A DNA stretch of 39,546 bases from Hyphomicrobiales bacterium (GTDB lineage Bacteria; Pseudomonadota; Alphaproteobacteria; Rhizobiales; Rhizobiaceae): positions 9,253 through 48,798 of the forward strand of contig UCHV01000023.1 in assembly GCA_900472395.1 (NCBI GenBank). Reading direction: 5' to 3'. The notes beneath the pieces were generated by a model that saw only the letters and a list, made by a program, of their open reading frames with translations, did no database searches and was not told the origin of the DNA. The position numbers and the translations under genes were made by a program. Within the stretch, counting starts at the first letter, position 1; each line of letters opens with the position of its first letter. Shown in pieces: positions 1 through 8,435 of the stretch.

Positions 1-2
1 CG

Positions 3-431
3 CTCGACTGCTGTGACCGCAAGGCAATTGCCCATGTCGCCACTACTGAAGGCATCAAAAGCGAAGATGTTCAGGACCTTGTCATCACGGCCGTCGAAAA
101 CCGCTTCGGCCGCATCAATATTCCTAAGCCCATCGAATGGCTGACTGACAATGGATCGTGCTTTATTGCGTCAGACACGAGATCGCTGCTGCTGGACATC
201 GGAATGGAGCCTCGTACAACCCCGGTCCGCAGCCCTCAGTCCAACGGAATGGCCGAAGCCTTCGTAAAGACGTTCAAGCGCGATTATGTCTCGGTCAATC
301 CCATTCCGGGCGCTAAAACTGTTATCGCCCAACTGCCATTGTGGTTCGAGCACTACAACACGCTCCACCCGCATAAAGCTTTGGGATATCGCTCACCGCG
401 CGAGTTCTTAGACCGTCAAACAGAAATCTGA
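3..431 (+). CDS. IS3-family transposase (OrfB), 3' part only
   Basis: This frame is open from the first complete codon at the window edge, so the gene begins upstream. It encodes the C-terminal part of a DDE integrase (rve) domain. Visible are the second catalytic Asp in WLTDNGS and the catalytic Glu region SPQSNGMAEAF, followed by the usual IS3 ending with HYNTLHPHKALGYRSP. In the family this protein cuts and joins the element ends. The gene stops at 429-431 and is followed by a probable element end at about 449-454. Only the last ~140 residues are here, so activity cannot be judged. Confidence 0.9.
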   Translation, partial: LDCCDRKAIAHVATTEGIKSEDVQDLVITAVENRFGRINIPKPIEWLTDNGSCFIASDTRSLLLDIGMEPRTTPVRSPQSNGMAEAFVKTFKRDYVSVNPIPGAKTVIAQLPLWFEHYNTLHPHKALGYRSPREFLDRQTEI

Positions 432-454
432 TCCTGTCCGGTTTTTATGGGGCA
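432..454 (+). repeat. Probable right end of the IS3-family element
   Basis: Just after the transposase stop the sequence ends in GGGGCA. This fits the ...CA-3' terminus of IS3-family right inverted repeats. The left end is outside the window, so the repeat could not be paired and the exact boundary is inferred. Confidence 0.45.
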
Positions 455-710
455 ACTCCAATCTTGCCCACGAAATTCATTCATGCGTATCGATTGTAGG
501 GAAATACAGAGATGCCGACGCTCCACGAGCTTCGCGTTCTGAGAACGGCATCCGTCATTCTACCATGTCGCATGCCACAGACCGAGGCACCCTTCTCGCA
601 ACGTGTCCAACCGGGTTTTTTCGGCGCACTTCGGACACGACCGACAGGGGGTGCTGGAAGGCCGCCGTTCGCGGCCGTAAGAAAGAGCTCCATTTTCTGA
701 AGCAGTCGTT

Positions 711-1616
711 ATGGCAATTGAAACCGCCTGCATCCCGGGGCGTTCCCTAATAATGAAAAGCGCGTCCAGAAATGACGGAGACAATCAGGCGGATCAGGAA
801 ACGGTTTCCTTTGAATTCGACCGAATGACTGTGGCGCGTTTCCGCGAAACTTTTCCCAATGCTCGATGGAACGACGCTCTTCAGGCGTGGACAGTCCCGG
901 GAACGACCGCCCGTCGCCGCGTCGATCGATGGCTGGCGACCGAGGCTGCCCGGAGAACGCCCTACGCTGAGGAACGCGGGCGCGATGCTTACGAGTTCGA
1001 GCCTATTATGAGCCCATACATGTCAGTATACGACCGTGGGCTTCGGATACGGACGCCTTACTCGCGAGCCGTGGTCGAGGAATTACGACAGATCTCGTTC
1101 GCGCGTTGGACTGGAGAGGAGAAGGTATGGGAAGTCCCTTACGCCTCCTACGACGAACTGCAGAATCGCTGGAAAACGATCGAGGAAGCTGCGAATCGGA
1201 GCGAGCCGGAAGAGCGCCGGAAGCGGGCAGAAGCCAGAAAGGGGACCGACGAAGAGGTGCTGGCGAAGCGTCGGTCTGCGGAACGCAGAAGAAAACGCCT
1301 TCCCAGCGGGGATTTGCCGCCCCCGGATCGACCGGTCGCAACTATTGGGTACGGGATCGTCATCTTCATCGACCTGACAGGCGAACTCGTCAATGCGGCA
1401 GAGGTGGCCGAGCTGTATCCCTACGCAGACAATGAATACATCTGGGCGACGTGGCGCGCGCCGACCGCGGACGAACTCATTCGCACGTGGCCTGCTCGCG
1501 TGGAGCCGGGCGAGTATGAGCGTAGCCGCGGTTGGCGGCAGCCGACGCTTGAAGAGCTTCGCGACGGTCGCCAAAGGGCAAAACGCCGGCGGCGCCTTCC
1601 GATGCCTCGGGAATGA
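711..1616 (+). CDS. Uncharacterised protein with two HARP-like modules
   Basis: A 301-residue soluble protein. Two segments follow the HARP pattern (basic/hydrophobic strand, helix, then ARW...W.VP). The first is residues ~32-76, with NARWNDALQAWTVP. The second is ~110-156, with FARWTGEEKVWEVP. HARP modules occur in SMARCAL1-type annealing helicases and in bacterial proteins, where they bind DNA structures. Here they stand without a helicase domain. Residues ~160-205 are very rich in Arg, Lys and Glu; the last ~90 residues are unrecognised and end in a basic tail. Neither the ATG at 711 nor the in-frame ATG at 753 has a strong ribosome binding site, so the start is open. It lies alone, downstream of an IS3 remnant. 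A role in DNA binding is inference. Confidence 0.75.
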   Translation: MAIETACIPGRSLIMKSASRNDGDNQADQETVSFEFDRMTVARFRETFPNARWNDALQAWTVPGTTARRRVDRWLATEAARRTPYAEERGRDAYEFEPIMSPYMSVYDRGLRIRTPYSRAVVEELRQISFARWTGEEKVWEVPYASYDELQNRWKTIEEAANRSEPEERRKRAEARKGTDEEVLAKRRSAERRRKRLPSGDLPPPDRPVATIGYGIVIFIDLTGELVNAAEVAELYPYADNEYIWATWRAPTADELIRTWPARVEPGEYERSRGWRQPTLEELRDGRQRAKRRRRLPMPRE

Positions 1617-1728
1617 TTGCATAGGCACCAGACCGCGTATGAAACGCGGCGGTATCACGTTTGAACGATAGCTCGAAAGAGCGCCTATCGTTGAAGCGTT
1701 ATGTGATTTGGATTGAAAATCGCTGCGC

Positions 1729-2295
1729 TTAAATCCCGGCAAAGCCAAGATCGGCTGGCGGCGATAGGATTGGTGATGCGCTGATGAACCGGCGATCCCT
1801 ACACCATTTCACGGATGGAACTTCCGAAGTGATGGCAGTAATCCTGCGCTGCTGGGCAGTATTGCTGAGCCCTATAAAAACAATGTCCGTGACCGCCATT
1901 ACTTTGCGGCCACCCAATTGCGTGGTTCTCGCTTCGATGCCGAACCTTACGACCTCCGCATCGACGCAGCCTCTCGTCTCGACTTCCTCCAGGATGTCCG
2001 TCGTGACGGAGCGCTTGCCCGCGTATGTCGATATGGATGCGTTAGTAAGAAAGCCAAGCGCGACGGAAACGCAGTCATCGAATGGTACGTCTAAAGCGCG
2101 ACGCTCTATTCGATCGTAGACGTGACCGACGCCGGAGCTCGCGCCGCTTCGTATCATGCCGTAAAAATGATGCCAGCCTTTTCGACTGAGATACTCGACC
2201 TTCCAGACCGCTTGGTTACACTGCTCCGGCTTGGCCAGTAGCCCCGATAAATCGTGTAGGGTGTCCTGAAAGTTGTCGCGGTTACAAACTGGCAT
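1729..2295 (-). CDS. Hypothetical protein, 188 aa
   Basis: I do not recognise this protein. The start at 2295 is chosen because AAGGAAG precedes this ATG by a short spacer; the frame also runs open to 2397, where it would overlap the upstream gene. Residues ~85-165 alternate hydrophobic and polar positions. They weakly recall the beta strands of hotdog-fold thioesterases (VTDIVFIGL near the C terminus), but catalytic residues cannot be assigned. It follows two small genes on the same strand (2568-2768 and 2357-2566) and may be the third gene of that unit. Codon use is mixed, so it could be a decaying gene. Confidence 0.4.
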   Translation of the reverse strand: MPVCNRDNFQDTLHDLSGLLAKPEQCNQAVWKVEYLSRKGWHHFYGMIRSGASSGVGHVYDRIERRALDVPFDDCVSVALGFLTNASISTYAGKRSVTTDILEEVETRGCVDAEVVRFGIEARTTQLGGRKVMAVTDIVFIGLSNTAQQRRITAITSEVPSVKWCRDRRFISASPILSPPADLGFAGI

Positions 2296-2356
2296 CGTCT
2301 TCCTTGGTCCAAGGGTCTCGTGAGGCTCGGCAAAATCCTGCGCCGATTGCCATGGC

Positions 2357-2566
2357 TCATCCTCTGAAATTTCCCTTGCTCTGGTCAGAGGGATCATAGT
2401 TGCTGTCCCAGTCTTTCCCAGCTTTTTTGCCAGGAGGATCGCGGTTCACGGTCGCGTCTTCGGAGCCCGTGATGACCGTCGGCTTGGCGCTGTGAACACC
2501 GGAAGCTCTGGGATCTGCTTGCGAGGGGGCGTACTGACCTTTGGCATCATCTTCAGGGTTCGACAT
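2357..2566 (-). CDS. Small hydrophilic protein, 69 aa
   Basis: A short, highly polar protein rich in Asp, Pro, Lys and Ser with no membrane segment or recognisable domain; it looks intrinsically disordered. AAGGAG lies 7 bases before the ATG. That binding site overlaps the end of the preceding gene, whose stop is separated from this ATG by one base, so the two are almost certainly co-translated. The pair lies downstream of an EcfG-type promoter at 2795-2819. Small disordered proteins of this kind are frequent in rhizobial general stress regulons. The specific function is unknown. Confidence 0.7.
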   Translation of the reverse strand: MSNPEDDAKGQYAPSQADPRASGVHSAKPTVITGSEDATVNRDPPGKKAGKDWDSNYDPSDQSKGNFRG

Positions 2567-2567
2567 G

Positions 2568-2768
2568 TCAGTTCTCCTTGGTTTTCAAAGCGTCGGAAAC
2601 GCTCTTCTTACGGGGTTCGGAATTGGTTTCGCCGACCGCATCCCGTTTGCGGTCCGGATCATCCTTGGCCTTCAGATATCCGCGAGGCCTGTTTTCTTGC
2701 GGCCCTTCCCATCTCTGGGATTGGTCGATCGTTCCGGAAGCGACCTCCTGCGGGGTTGTGTTTGCCAT
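2568..2768 (-). CDS. Small hydrophilic protein, 66 aa
   Basis: A polar, charged protein with no hydrophobic stretch, probably disordered. The start at 2768 is preferred over an upstream ATG at 2900: it follows CGGAAG at suitable distance and lies about 20 bases downstream of the expected transcription start of the GGAAC-N16-GGTT promoter at 2795-2819. A start at 2900 would lie upstream of that promoter. It is the first gene of a two- or three-gene unit on this strand, divergent from the gene at 2953. Function is unknown; a general stress role is inferred from the promoter only. Confidence 0.65.
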   Translation of the reverse strand: MANTTPQEVASGTIDQSQRWEGPQENRPRGYLKAKDDPDRKRDAVGETNSEPRKKSVSDALKTKEN

Positions 2769-2794
2769 TCGCTCATCTTCCGTTGTCAAATTGT

Positions 2795-2819
2795 AACCAC
2801 GTACGCCGGGTTCTGTTCC
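2795..2819 (-). promoter_or_regulatory. EcfG-type promoter (GGAAC-N16-GGTT)
   Basis: On the minus strand GGAAC is at 2819-2815 and GGTT at 2798-2795, with a 16-base spacer. This matches the known alphaproteobacterial general-stress sigma consensus GGAAC-N16/17-CGTT in all but one base. It points at the gene starting at 2768. Confidence 0.7.
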
Positions 2820-2847
2820 TGAAGTCGCTGCTCGTTGCCTCTCGTGT

Positions 2848-2873
2848 GGAACAATGGATCGGCTGACGATGTT
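2848..2873 (+). promoter_or_regulatory. EcfG-type promoter (GGAAC-N17-TGTT)
   Basis: GGAAC at 2848-2852 and TGTT at 2870-2873, 17 bases apart, lie 80 bases before the ATG at 2953. It is back to back with the opposite promoter at 2795-2819. Confidence 0.65.
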
Positions 2874-2952
2874 GAAGGCGAAGCTGTCTGATAACAGCAC
2901 CGGTCCGCATCAACTGCTGCGGTCCGATGTCAATCACTATGGAGGAGTTGAA

Positions 2953-3264
2953 ATGTCCGATGTGAGCACGAGAACCGTATCAGCGAAATTTACCACCCGC
3001 GAAGCTGCAGACCTGGCTGTCGAACATCTTGTTCAAAGGCTCAATGTCGAGCGGACGGATATCTTCGTGAAGACGAGCGGTTCAGACAACTCCTCCGGAG
3101 TGAGCATTAGCGGTGGTGACGCGCCGACGGTCGAAGAGGACGCGAGGGCAGACGCAGCGCTCGGGTCCGAAATCGAGGTATCCGCCGACATTGTCTCATC
3201 CCATGAGGATGCCGTACGGGCCGCTTTTGATGGGCTTGGCGCTTCCGAGGTTTCGTCAGCCTGA
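2953..3264 (+). CDS. Small stress-type protein, 103 aa
   Basis: A soluble alpha/beta protein. The N-terminal half (TVSAKFTTREAADLAVEHL) has the look of a ferredoxin-like fold, as in the YflT/general stress protein 17M group, where a strand is followed by an AADLAV helix. The middle is acidic and Gly/Ser-rich, and the last part (EIEVSADIVSSHEDAVRAAF) could be a second strand-helix unit. The ATG at 2953 is preceded by GGAGGAG; the frame is open farther upstream, but that would cross the EcfG-type promoter at 2848-2873. LigD follows 71 bases downstream on the same strand and may share its transcript. The YflT comparison is a pattern judgement, not a search result. Confidence 0.7.
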   Translation: MSDVSTRTVSAKFTTREAADLAVEHLVQRLNVERTDIFVKTSGSDNSSGVSISGGDAPTVEEDARADAALGSEIEVSADIVSSHEDAVRAAFDGLGASEVSSA

Positions 3265-3335
3265 CATCGACCACCCCAATAAATCGGCGATCTCATTCGA
3301 TATTCGGTCTCCCCGATCGTAGTTGAGGTTTTGTG

Positions 3336-6029
3336 ATGGCAGATAACCTGAGCAAATACCGCGCCAAGCGCGACTTTAAAAAGACCGCAGAGCCAAGCGG
3401 AGAAGTGGTGACACGGGCATCCAGCCGTCGTCGATTCGTCATTCAAAAGCACGATGCGAGCCGTCTCCATTACGATCTGCGTATCGAAATGGGCGGCGTG
3501 TTCAAGTCGTGGGCGGTCACCAAGGGGCCATCGCTTGATCCTCAGGACAAACGTCTGGCCGTCGAAGTCGAGGATCACCCGTTGGACTACGGCGATTTCG
3601 AAGGCACGATCCCGAAAGGTCAGTATGGCGGTGGCACAGTGATGCTGTGGGATCGGGGCTATTGGGAACCCGAAGGAGACAAGACGCCGGAGCAAGCTCT
3701 AAGGAACGGTGATTTCAAGTTCACCCTCGATGGCGATCGCTTGAACGGAAGCTTCGTGCTCGTGCGTATGCGCAGTCACGAGGGGGAAAAACGCACCAAC
3801 TGGCTGTTGATCAAACATGACGATGAATTTTCAGTCGACGAGAACGGTGCAGCCGTCCTCGACGCGAATAATACCTCAGTTGCGTCCGGCCGAACCATGC
3901 AAGCGATCACCGCAGGAACGGGCCGGAGGCCCAAACCATTCATGACGACCGGAGACGCGATCCAGGCAGACGCGGTTTGGAATAGCAGGGAAGGTCTGGC
4001 CGCGGACGAACGTGCAGCAGGAAGCAAGACTTCACGCGGGCCGACCAAGGCAAAGACTTCTCCTAAATCCAAATCCGCTGAAAAAGCGATAGCAACGCCG
4101 GATTTCATCGCACCACAACTGTGCGAGACCTTACAGCGGCCGCCAGCAGCGAAAGGCTGGATTCACGAAATCAAGTTTGATGGCTATCGCATTCAGATGC
4201 GGGTGGAAAGCAGGAAGGTGACGCTGAAGACGCGTAAGGGCTTGGACTGGACTGGGAAGTATCCAGCCATTGCCAAGGCGGCCGCGGGACTGCCTGACGT
4301 TATCGTCGACGGTGAAATATGCGCTTTGGATGAGAACGGAGCCCCTGATTTTGCCGCTCTTCAGGCTGCGCTTTCAGAGGGTAAGACCGACGACCTGGTA
4401 TTCTTTGCATTCGACTTGCTCTTTGAAAGTGGGGCCGACCTGAGGGATTTGCCCCTGACGGCGCGCAAGGAACGTCTGGCCGAACTGCTATCCGACGCTG
4501 GAGACGAACCTCGCTTGCGATTCGTCGAGCATTTCGAGACGGGCGGCGACGCTGTCCTGAAATCTGCGTGTCGACTGTCTCTGGAAGGAATCGTGTCCAA
4601 AAAAGCCGATGCTCCTTATCAGTCAGGCCGCAGCGATACCTGGGGGAAGTCGAAGTGCCGGGCAGGGCATGAAGTCGTGATCGGAGCGTACGCACTTACC
4701 AACGGTGCTTTTCGCTCGCTTCTGGTCGGGGTCTATCGAGGCAACCATTTTGTCTATGTAGGGAGGGTAGGAACCGGCTACGGGGAGAAGGTGGTCAATA
4801 GGATCCTGACAAAGCTCAAGTTGCTACAAGCTCCTAAATCTCCGTTTACTGGAATTGGCGCCCCCAAAAAGTCTGTCGATATTGTCTGGCTGAAACCTGA
4901 ACTCGTCGCCGAAATCGAGTTTGCGGGATGGACTGCCGGCGGACAGGTACGACAGGCTTCGTTCAAAGGTCTGCGTGAGGATAAGCCAGCGAAAGAGGTT
5001 GAAGCTGAAAAACCTGCAGAGCCGGATGACGCCAATGTTCCCGATCCAGAAAAGAGCGTGAAGCCTGCGCCTGCACGCAAAACCAGTTCTCACCCGCGCA
5101 AGGGCGCAAAAGTCGATGTTATGGGTGTGCTGATATCGAGCCCGAACAAGGAGCTTTGGCCGGACGCGCTTGATGATGACCCTGTCACCAAGGTCGACTT
5201 GGCGCGCTACTATCAGCTCGTGGGCCCCTGGCTCATCGATCACATAAAGGGGCGGCCCTGCTCGATTATTCGCACACCTGACGGGATCAGTGGTGAGCAA
5301 TTCTTTCAACGTCATGCGATGCAGGGAACATCCAATCTGATCGAGCAGGTCAAGGTTTCCGGGGACAAACAGCCTTATCTGCAGATCGACCGTGTCGAAG
5401 GCCTCGGCGCTGTCGCGCAGATCGGCGGAGCAGAACTCCATCCGTGGAATTGCGAGCCCTACCAGCCGGAAGTTCCTGGGCGTCTGGTCTTCGATCTTGA
5501 CCCCGGTCCCGACGTCGACTTTGACACGGTGATCGAGGGCGCGCGTGAAATTCGGGACCGCCTGGAGGAACTGGGCCTGGTAAGCTTTTGCAAGACCACT
5601 GGCGGCAAGGGGCTCCACGTGGTGACGCCGCTATCAGTGGCAAAGGGCAAGAAGTTGAACTGGGATCAGGGCAAGGCGTTTGCACATGACGTCTGCCAGG
5701 CTATGGCGCGTGATAACCCGGATCTTTATCTCATCAAGATGTCGAAAGCGCAGCGAGGGGGCCGCATATTCCTGGACTACCTACGCAATGATCGCACATC
5801 GACGGCGGTCGCACCGCTTTCGCCTCGAGCAAGATCAGGCGCGACAGTGTCGATGCCCCTCAACTGGACGCAGGTCAAAAGAGGCCTCGATCCGAAGCGC
5901 TTTACAATCCGGACAGTGCCTAGTCTCCTGAAGGAGAGCACAGCGTGGCAGGATTACTGCAACGGGCAGCGTTCATTGGAGCAAGCAATAAAGAGGCTGG
6001 AGAAAATATCGAAGCGGGCTGCCTCATGA
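3336..6029 (+). CDS. ligD: Multifunctional DNA ligase D (non-homologous end joining)
   Basis: This is LigD, the ATP-dependent ligase of bacterial non-homologous end joining. It has 897 residues in the order phosphoesterase, ligase, polymerase. The 3'-phosphoesterase domain (~30-180) carries [11 protein letters not shown] and [13 protein letters not shown]. The ligase core begins ~255, with the catalytic Lys280 in EIKFDGYR and the VDGEI motif, followed by an OB-fold to ~555. The primase/polymerase domain runs ~595-890, with the metal-binding pair Asp720 and Asp722 in FDLDPG. A GTG directly precedes the ATG at 3336; the ATG is preferred because GAGG lies 7 bases upstream. The partner Ku is not encoded in this window. 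All key residues look intact, so the enzyme should be functional. Confidence 0.96.
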   Translation: MADNLSKYRAKRDFKKTAEPSGEVVTRASSRRRFVIQKHDASRLHYDLRIEMGGVFKSWAVTKGPSLDPQDKRLAVEVEDHPLDYGDFEGTIPKGQYGGGTVMLWDRGYWEPEGDKTPEQALRNGDFKFTLDGDRLNGSFVLVRMRSHEGEKRTNWLLIKHDDEFSVDENGAAVLDANNTSVASGRTMQAITAGTGRRPKPFMTTGDAIQADAVWNSREGLAADERAAGSKTSRGPTKAKTSPKSKSAEKAIATPDFIAPQLCETLQRPPAAKGWIHEIKFDGYRIQMRVESRKVTLKTRKGLDWTGKYPAIAKAAAGLPDVIVDGEICALDENGAPDFAALQAALSEGKTDDLVFFAFDLLFESGADLRDLPLTARKERLAELLSDAGDEPRLRFVEHFETGGDAVLKSACRLSLEGIVSKKADAPYQSGRSDTWGKSKCRAGHEVVIGAYALTNGAFRSLLVGVYRGNHFVYVGRVGTGYGEKVVNRILTKLKLLQAPKSPFTGIGAPKKSVDIVWLKPELVAEIEFAGWTAGGQVRQASFKGLREDKPAKEVEAEKPAEPDDANVPDPEKSVKPAPARKTSSHPRKGAKVDVMGVLISSPNKELWPDALDDDPVTKVDLARYYQLVGPWLIDHIKGRPCSIIRTPDGISGEQFFQRHAMQGTSNLIEQVKVSGDKQPYLQIDRVEGLGAVAQIGGAELHPWNCEPYQPEVPGRLVFDLDPGPDVDFDTVIEGAREIRDRLEELGLVSFCKTTGGKGLHVVTPLSVAKGKKLNWDQGKAFAHDVCQAMARDNPDLYLIKMSKAQRGGRIFLDYLRNDRTSTAVAPLSPRARSGATVSMPLNWTQVKRGLDPKRFTIRTVPSLLKESTAWQDYCNGQRSLEQAIKRLEKISKRAAS

Positions 6030-6068
6030 AGACAGTGGCGTCTCCCGATTTGTCCATTCGCTTCATGA
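6024..6068. repeat. Inverted repeat between convergent genes
   Basis: TCATGAAG at 6024-6031 is repeated inverted as CTTCATGA at 6061-6068. It spans the ligD stop and the stop of the convergent gene. It could form a weak two-way terminator hairpin; the 29-base loop and lack of T-runs make this uncertain. Confidence 0.3.
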
Positions 6069-6386
6069 AAGGCCCAGGTTGTCAGTTGCATCCTGTAGCC
6101 TAGCTTGTAATTCTGCACGTCCACTTTCCGTTCGCTGCATCATGTCTGCAGCCAAATCGGTCTCCAGGTTCGCGTTGACGGCCATCATCACCGCTGTGAA
6201 CGAAGCTGCTATCACTGCGGCCCCACCGTAGAAGTCGCTCGTAACGGACTTATCCAGTTGCGTGCGGGCCAAAACGAGCGCCTCCATGGCATCAACGAGC
6301 AGGTGGCATGCCGCAAGCGGGTGCCGCGTCGCTTCCATCAAGTGCAGCAGTGCTACCGGCGAGCTCGGGCGGCGTTCTGCACGCAA
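6063..6386 (-). CDS. Hypothetical protein, about 107 aa
   Basis: An all-helical-looking small protein convergent with ligD. The longest frame opens with a TTG at 6386; an in-frame ATG at 6338 would give 91 residues. Neither has a clear ribosome binding site. The middle segment (DFYGGAAVIAASFTAVMMA) is hydrophobic and could be buried or membrane-facing, and the C-terminal half is helical and charged. I recognise no family. Its position and composition suggest a real gene, but the start is unsettled. Confidence 0.5.
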   Translation of the reverse strand: MRAERRPSSPVALLHLMEATRHPLAACHLLVDAMEALVLARTQLDKSVTSDFYGGAAVIAASFTAVMMAVNANLETDLAADMMQRTESGRAELQARLQDATDNLGLS

Positions 6387-6520
6387 GGCATTGCCGACGA
6401 CCTGGCGCCAAGCAGGCTGTTCGCATTTTATTAAATATGTTCATAGATACTCGCGGCTGAGGGGCGATCTGGATACGTGGTTTGCGAGTTATCGCGGAGC
6501 AAGGAAGCGGAGACTGCCAA

Positions 6521-6901
6521 ATGTATCAGCGTACAGTTCTCGTCGTCGAAGACGAACTTCTAATTCGGATGCTCCTCGTCGATACCCTCCTGGACGAAGG
6601 CTACGACGTCGTCGAGGCGGGAAACGTGCTCGAAGCCGTGGCCGCTCTCGGTTTGCGAAAGATCGACGCCGTTATTACCGATATCGACATGCCTGGAGGG
6701 CTCAGCGGCCTCGATCTTGCACAAATGATCTCCTCCACTCACATGAATATTCCCGTCATTATTGCCTCGGGCGGCCATCGTTTGCGATCGGAAGAACTGC
6801 CGGGCGACGCTGTGTTTGTACCAAAACCTTACAGGATAGAAAATCTGGCAACGATGGTGGGAAAAATGACCGCAGACGGCGGTGAGCGGCTCGCTGGCTA
6901 G
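6521..6901 (+). CDS. Single-domain response regulator (receiver only)
   Basis: A 126-residue CheY-like receiver without an output domain. The acidic pocket (VVEDE, Glu10/Asp11), the phosphoacceptor Asp54 in TDIDMP and the conserved Lys in FVPKPY are all present. It should accept a phosphate from a histidine kinase and act by protein contact or as a phosphate sink. The ATG at 6521 follows GGAG by 8 bases; an in-frame start at 6482 lacks such a site. No kinase is adjacent. The nearest in the window is the HWE kinase at 22254-23738, but pairing cannot be inferred from distance. Confidence 0.9.
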   Translation: MYQRTVLVVEDELLIRMLLVDTLLDEGYDVVEAGNVLEAVAALGLRKIDAVITDIDMPGGLSGLDLAQMISSTHMNIPVIIASGGHRLRSEELPGDAVFVPKPYRIENLATMVGKMTADGGERLAG

Positions 6902-6928
6902 TAGATTGAGTATCAGATTATAAACCGC

Positions 6929-7180
6929 TCAAGCTGTGTTTAGCGCCAGACTTAATCCCTCGAAGAAATCGAACTCCGCCATTGTTTGCGCAGTGAAACG
7001 GTCTGTGTCGTGATCGCCCGTGGCGACGATCATGCCTTGCGAGCCTTTGTCAACGAGCGTCCATACCCACTGCGAGGCGTCGTCGGTGATCCGAACTACG
7101 ATCTCCTTGTTCTTGTCCAAGAAACCGAGCCAGTCATTCGAGCCTGGAGGTTGCAACCATGTCATGTCTCGATAAACCAC
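6929..7180 (-). CDS. Hypothetical protein, 83 aa
   Basis: A small soluble protein starting with GTG at 7180, with a GGTG-type binding site just upstream. An ATG five codons later has no binding site. The sequence is rich in Trp and acidic residues (WLQPPGSNDWLGFLDK, ASQWVWTLVDK) and looks like a compact beta-rich fold. I recognise no family. It stands alone, convergent with the receiver gene and divergent from the secreted protein at 7412. Confidence 0.6.
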   Translation of the reverse strand: MVYRDMTWLQPPGSNDWLGFLDKNKEIVVRITDDASQWVWTLVDKGSQGMIVATGDHDTDRFTAQTMAEFDFFEGLSLALNTA

Positions 7181-7356
7181 TTTTCACCCGATGCACTGCC
7201 CGGTCGTCCTAAGGAAATGTGCTGCGATTCGGAAGCCTCGAACTGTTGAAAAGTGATGGCCGATCACCGGGCGCCGGATCGCGTTCGCTTGCGGACATGC
7301 GTCAGTCTTGGCGGAACAGGGGGGCTGCCGATTCAATAAGATCGTTGCCTCTGATC

Positions 7357-7381
7357 GGAACCAAGCCGTCGATCGCTCGTT
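7357..7381 (+). promoter_or_regulatory. EcfG-type promoter (GGAAC-N16-CGTT)
   Basis: GGAAC at 7357-7361 and CGTT at 7378-7381 with a 16-base spacer: an exact match to the EcfG consensus. It lies 30 bases before the ATG at 7412. Confidence 0.75.
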
Positions 7382-7411
7382 CACGCGGGATCGCTTCACG
7401 GGAGATACACC

Positions 7412-7735
7412 ATGTCTTTAAAATTCGCCGCGACATTACTGACGGGTCTTGTAGTCGCAGGATCTTTGGCTGAGGCCAAGACGAGTTGGAACCTTTACGG
7501 GGCCGTGCCTGTGAACGGTGATCGGGTCCTTGAGCTTGCTTACAGCGACGCGCTCGCGCACTGCAGGTTCGAGAGCTATCATGCCGTTGATCAAAGCCGG
7601 CGTTTTGCCGTCGATTACGACGAACCGGCTATGGTCAGCTGCATGTCTCGCAGGGGGTTCGTACATCAGGGCGGGAAGCCACATGCCTATCCATTTCCAA
7701 AAGAATCGCACGAAGTTCGCGTTCGCGGGCAGTGA
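7412..7735 (+). CDS. Secreted/periplasmic hypothetical protein, 107 aa
   Basis: The first ~23 residues form a Sec signal peptide (FAATLLTGLVVAGSLAEA), with likely cleavage after AEA, so the ~85-residue mature protein should be periplasmic. It holds two Cys, near HCRFES and VSCMSRRGF, that could form a disulphide. GGGAG precedes the ATG by 7 bases. The EcfG-type promoter at 7357-7381 is an exact consensus match, so stress induction is likely. The family is not recognised. Confidence 0.75.
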   Translation: MSLKFAATLLTGLVVAGSLAEAKTSWNLYGAVPVNGDRVLELAYSDALAHCRFESYHAVDQSRRFAVDYDEPAMVSCMSRRGFVHQGGKPHAYPFPKESHEVRVRGQ

Positions 7736-7803
7736 TAGACCGAAGAAGACGACATCGACAAGATCACTATCCAAGCGCCCGGGATAGCTAACACCGGCTG
7801 AAT

Positions 7804-8319
7804 CTAGATAAAGGCGGCAGCGGACAGGCTGTCGCCCATATTGTTGGCGAGTAGCGCGCGCGCTCTATTCACCCGGCTTTTAACAGTTCCGACCTTGCAA
7901 CCCATCAGAACGGCGGCGTCTTCATAGCTCGCTCCCTCCAACAGTATGATCTGTGCCGCTGGACGGTAGCATTGAGGCAGGGCCTTGAAAGCTTCCTGGA
8001 GTTCGTGACCTCGAAGAACCCATTCCTGGGAAGGTTGCTGCAACGGCTCGATGCCAATCATGTCATCGAGACCATTGATGGTGCGTTTTCCAACCAGATA
8101 CCTGGTTGCAAAGGTATTTCGCATGATCGTGAATAGCCAGGACTTGAGGCGAGTCCCTTCCTGAAATTTGTCGAGATTACCCAGCGCTTTTGTCACGGTG
8201 TCCTGAACCAGGTCATCGACATCGCTGTCCTGCTTGTAAAAGCGGTGCGCGAAATTTCGCAAGGCAGGGAGCAACTCAATTATTGCCGCTTGAACACGGA
8301 TGGTTGTCGCACGTGTCAT
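7804..8319 (-). CDS. ECF sigma factor, EcfG-like
   Basis: A 171-residue ECF sigma factor. Region 2 (~15-75) contains DVDDLVQDTVTKAL and LKSWLFTIMRN, and region 4 (~105-160) contains SYEDAAVLMGC followed by GTVKSRVNRAR. This layout is close to the EcfG (ECF15) group, which directs the alphaproteobacterial general stress response from GGAAC-N16/17-CGTT promoters. The ATG at 8319 is preferred (GGAG 10 bases upstream) over one at 8367. No anti-sigma factor, NepR or PhyR gene is adjacent, so it may be a secondary EcfG paralogue controlled by a distant NepR. No matching promoter was found directly upstream. Confidence 0.88.
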   Translation of the reverse strand: MTRATTIRVQAAIIELLPALRNFAHRFYKQDSDVDDLVQDTVTKALGNLDKFQEGTRLKSWLFTIMRNTFATRYLVGKRTINGLDDMIGIEPLQQPSQEWVLRGHELQEAFKALPQCYRPAAQIILLEGASYEDAAVLMGCKVGTVKSRVNRARALLANNMGDSLSAAAFI

Positions 8320-8435
8320 CTCGCAAGATCTCCAGTGGGTGAGATCGGTCAATCCGCGGTTGCGCACATCGTTCCTGCCGGTTCATTTGTATTCTGGTAA
8401 GGTACGGTGGCAGACAATGGCGCGGACAGGTCAAC

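Noticed and set aside
1083..1748. Minus-strand frame of 221 codons opposite the HARP-like gene
   Set aside because: Arg/Ser/Pro-rich composition typical of an antisense frame; the plus strand carries clear HARP-like modules.
4824..5618. Minus-strand frame of 264 codons inside ligD
   Set aside because: Antisense shadow of the LigD polymerase domain.
8320..8376. GGAAC upstream of the sigma factor gene as an EcfG promoter
   Set aside because: At 16 or 17 bases the -10 reads GATT or ATTG, not GTT, so autoregulation is not supported.
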